A stretch of DNA of 64,000 bases, taken from the NCBI GenBank assembly GCA_964389755.1, contig CAYMEW010000008.1:39229-103228 (forward strand), written 5' to 3'. How positions within the stretch are numbered: position 1 is the stretch's first letter; each line of letters opens with the position of its first letter. Shown one piece after another: positions 63,218-64,000 of the stretch. Under the pieces are notes generated by a model. It saw nothing but the letters and a program-made list of their open reading frames with translations, ran no database searches and was not told where the DNA came from. The translations under genes were made by a program, and so were the position numbers. This DNA comes from JBBSUQ01 sp964389755. GTDB lineage: Bacteria > Bacteroidota > Bacteroidia > Flavobacteriales_D > Crocinitomicaceae.

Positions 63218-63462
63218 ATCAGTTTTTAAAAAATTCGTTTCCGGCAAATATGTCTCCAGTTGGGCGCCCCCCTGAAGTGTTCTTGAGAACTCCCGTGGCC
63301 TGAAGTATTCGCCTGCCAGGATTTCTTCAGGGGACGGCCTTTCCGCTATAGCGTCCTTGCGGCACTGTGGCTGAACGATGTTCACCCCGGCGGGCTTCCG
63401 CTGGCCGCCACCGGATGTGAAAGTCAGCCCTACAGTCCCGCCTCGGTCGACTGCCGCTGCAA
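63218..63462. other. GC-rich, hairpin-rich non-coding segment after ftsE
   Basis: Several perfect inverted repeats are packed here: GTTCT-TG-AGAAC (63279-63290), CCTGAAG/CTTCAGG (63299-63305 and 63325-63331), GGACG/CGTCC (63332-63336 and 63352-63356) enclosing CGCTATAGCG, and GGCGG/CCGCC (63389-63393 and 63405-63409). Base composition is higher in GC than the flanks. No convincing protein. It may be a structured RNA or the remnant of a mobile element. Confidence 0.5.
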
Positions 63463-63960
63463 TGCCTGGCGCGGAGGCTGTTTTGCCAACAACGCAAAAT
63501 TCGTAATACACTGTTCCTGAACAAGAATAGCCGTTTCTAACGGTTAATTCGGCGGTTTGAATCGGCGGCTTTCAGATAGATCGTTTGGTGCAGGTATGCA
63601 TGCGAACGACTGAACCACCTAAGTTGCTTTGCTTCAAAGAGAATAGCCGCCTGCTTGGCGCGGAGGCAGTTTTGCCAACAACTCAAAATTCGTAATGCAC
63701 TGTTTCTGAACAAGAATAAGCGTTTCTAACGGTTAATTCAGCGATTTGAATCAGCAGCTTTCAGGCAGATCGTTTGGTGTAGGTATGCGTTCGAACGATC
63801 TATCCTCCTAAGTTGCTTTGTTTCAAAGAGAATAGCGGCCTGTCTAGGTAAGGCGGTTTTGCCAACAACTCAAAACCCATAACACACTGTTCCTTAGAAA
63901 TAATAGCCGTTTCTAACGGTTCGCTCAGTAGTTTGATTGGGTGTGATTTTTTATGGAGTA
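63463..63960 (+). repeat. Tandem array of about 188-bp hairpin-rich units
   Basis: Two full units (63463-63652, 63653-63840) and a partial third (63841 to about 63960). TTTTGCCAACAAC occurs at 63481, 63670 and 63857; CGTTTCTAACGG at 63532, 63721 and 63908, giving periods of 189 and 187 bp. Full units each hold four conserved hairpins: TGTTCCTGAACA, CGTTTCTAACG, GATCGTT/AACGATC and CTTTG-TTT-CAAAG. The array contains copies 4 to 6 of the dispersed element (63526, 63715, 63902). No open frame is shared by the units. Confidence 0.8.
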
Positions 63961-64000
63961 ACTTGTTTCAAATGTACTTTTTGCCTAACTTAAATAAGAG
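63961..64000. other. Window edge, nothing recognised
   Basis: AT-rich end of the window after the repeat array; no feature is visible. Confidence 0.5.

Noticed and set aside
63146..63511. 121-codon minus-strand open frame in the GC-rich segment
   Set aside because: It overlaps the 3' end of ftsE, starts inside the first repeat unit, has a low-complexity composition and no recognised domain; GC-rich DNA gives such frames by chance.
63463..63960. CRISPR array
   Set aside because: The units are about 188 bp and diverge along their length; there are no short identical repeats with unique spacers and no cas genes.
63463..63960. Integron cassette array with attC sites
   Set aside because: Hairpins are present, but no paired RYYYAAC/GTTRRRY core sites, no cassette genes and no integrase.

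Overview
The window reads as chromosome of a Bacteroidota bacterium, most likely order Flavobacteriales (a Fluviicola/Crocinitomicaceae-like lineage is an inference, not shown). The signs are a type IX secretion C-terminal sorting domain, repeated TAnnTTTG-type -7 promoter boxes with few Shine-Dalgarno sites, the ftsX-DUF3098-uppP-truB-queA gene order, a DksA/TraR-like protein without its zinc cysteines, a MoxR/DUF58/DUF4129/DUF4350/SpoIIM operon, and a cytochrome oxidase tail with two subunit III genes plus Sco and DUF420 proteins. No tRNA, rRNA, prophage, transposase or CRISPR array was found.

Layout. 1-4.1 kb (minus): accB (partial), fabH, plsX, rpmF, a DUF177 protein, and pdxA with its own promoter. 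4.1-8.9 kb (minus): a lipoprotein and a 1252-residue MORN/YwqK-type repeat protein. 9-15.3 kb (plus): YgiQ radical SAM protein, DUF5060-type glycosidase, LpxR-like lipid A deacylase, OmpA-family protein. 15.6-20.6 kb (minus): M43 metalloprotease exported by T9SS, then the operon cystathionine gamma-synthase/lyase, KtrA-like protein and SDR. 20.9-27.3 kb (plus): large SF1 helicase, dxs, 2-hydroxyacid dehydrogenase. 27.4-37 kb (plus): RDD protein, rsmI and a quinone reductase, then the five-gene SpoIIM-DUF4129-DUF4350-MoxR-DUF58 operon. 37-41.5 kb: acyl-CoA carboxylase beta subunit, GT2 and a GT-C-like membrane protein. 41.5-46.8 kb (plus): cyoE, two subunit III genes with unusual soluble inserts, subunit IV, two Sco-like proteins, DUF420. 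46.8-53.2 kb: GT4, pirin, a VOC protein, then the minus-strand ftsX-DUF3098-uppP-truB run and queA. 53.9-57.1 kb: bestrophin divergent from DUF4286-rsmA, then a dksA-like gene and lspA. 57.6-63.2 kb: outer-membrane barrel and TPR protein (minus), divergent from ftsE (plus).

Most genes are ordinary housekeeping or envelope genes. The least explained material is non-coding. It comprises: (i) a tandem array of about 188-bp hairpin-rich units at 63463-63960, next to a GC-rich structured segment; (ii) a roughly 22-nt hairpin element found six times between genes, including inside that array; (iii) a 224-bp tandem duplication at 57251-57698 that left a decayed copy of the last 40 codons of the outer-membrane barrel gene; (iv) a 675-bp gap at 53194-53868 with a candidate small RNA and a perfect 14-bp terminator stem. 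Among proteins, the two subunit III inserts and a Sco-like protein lacking its copper histidine stand out. I did not find a clearly new multi-gene system.
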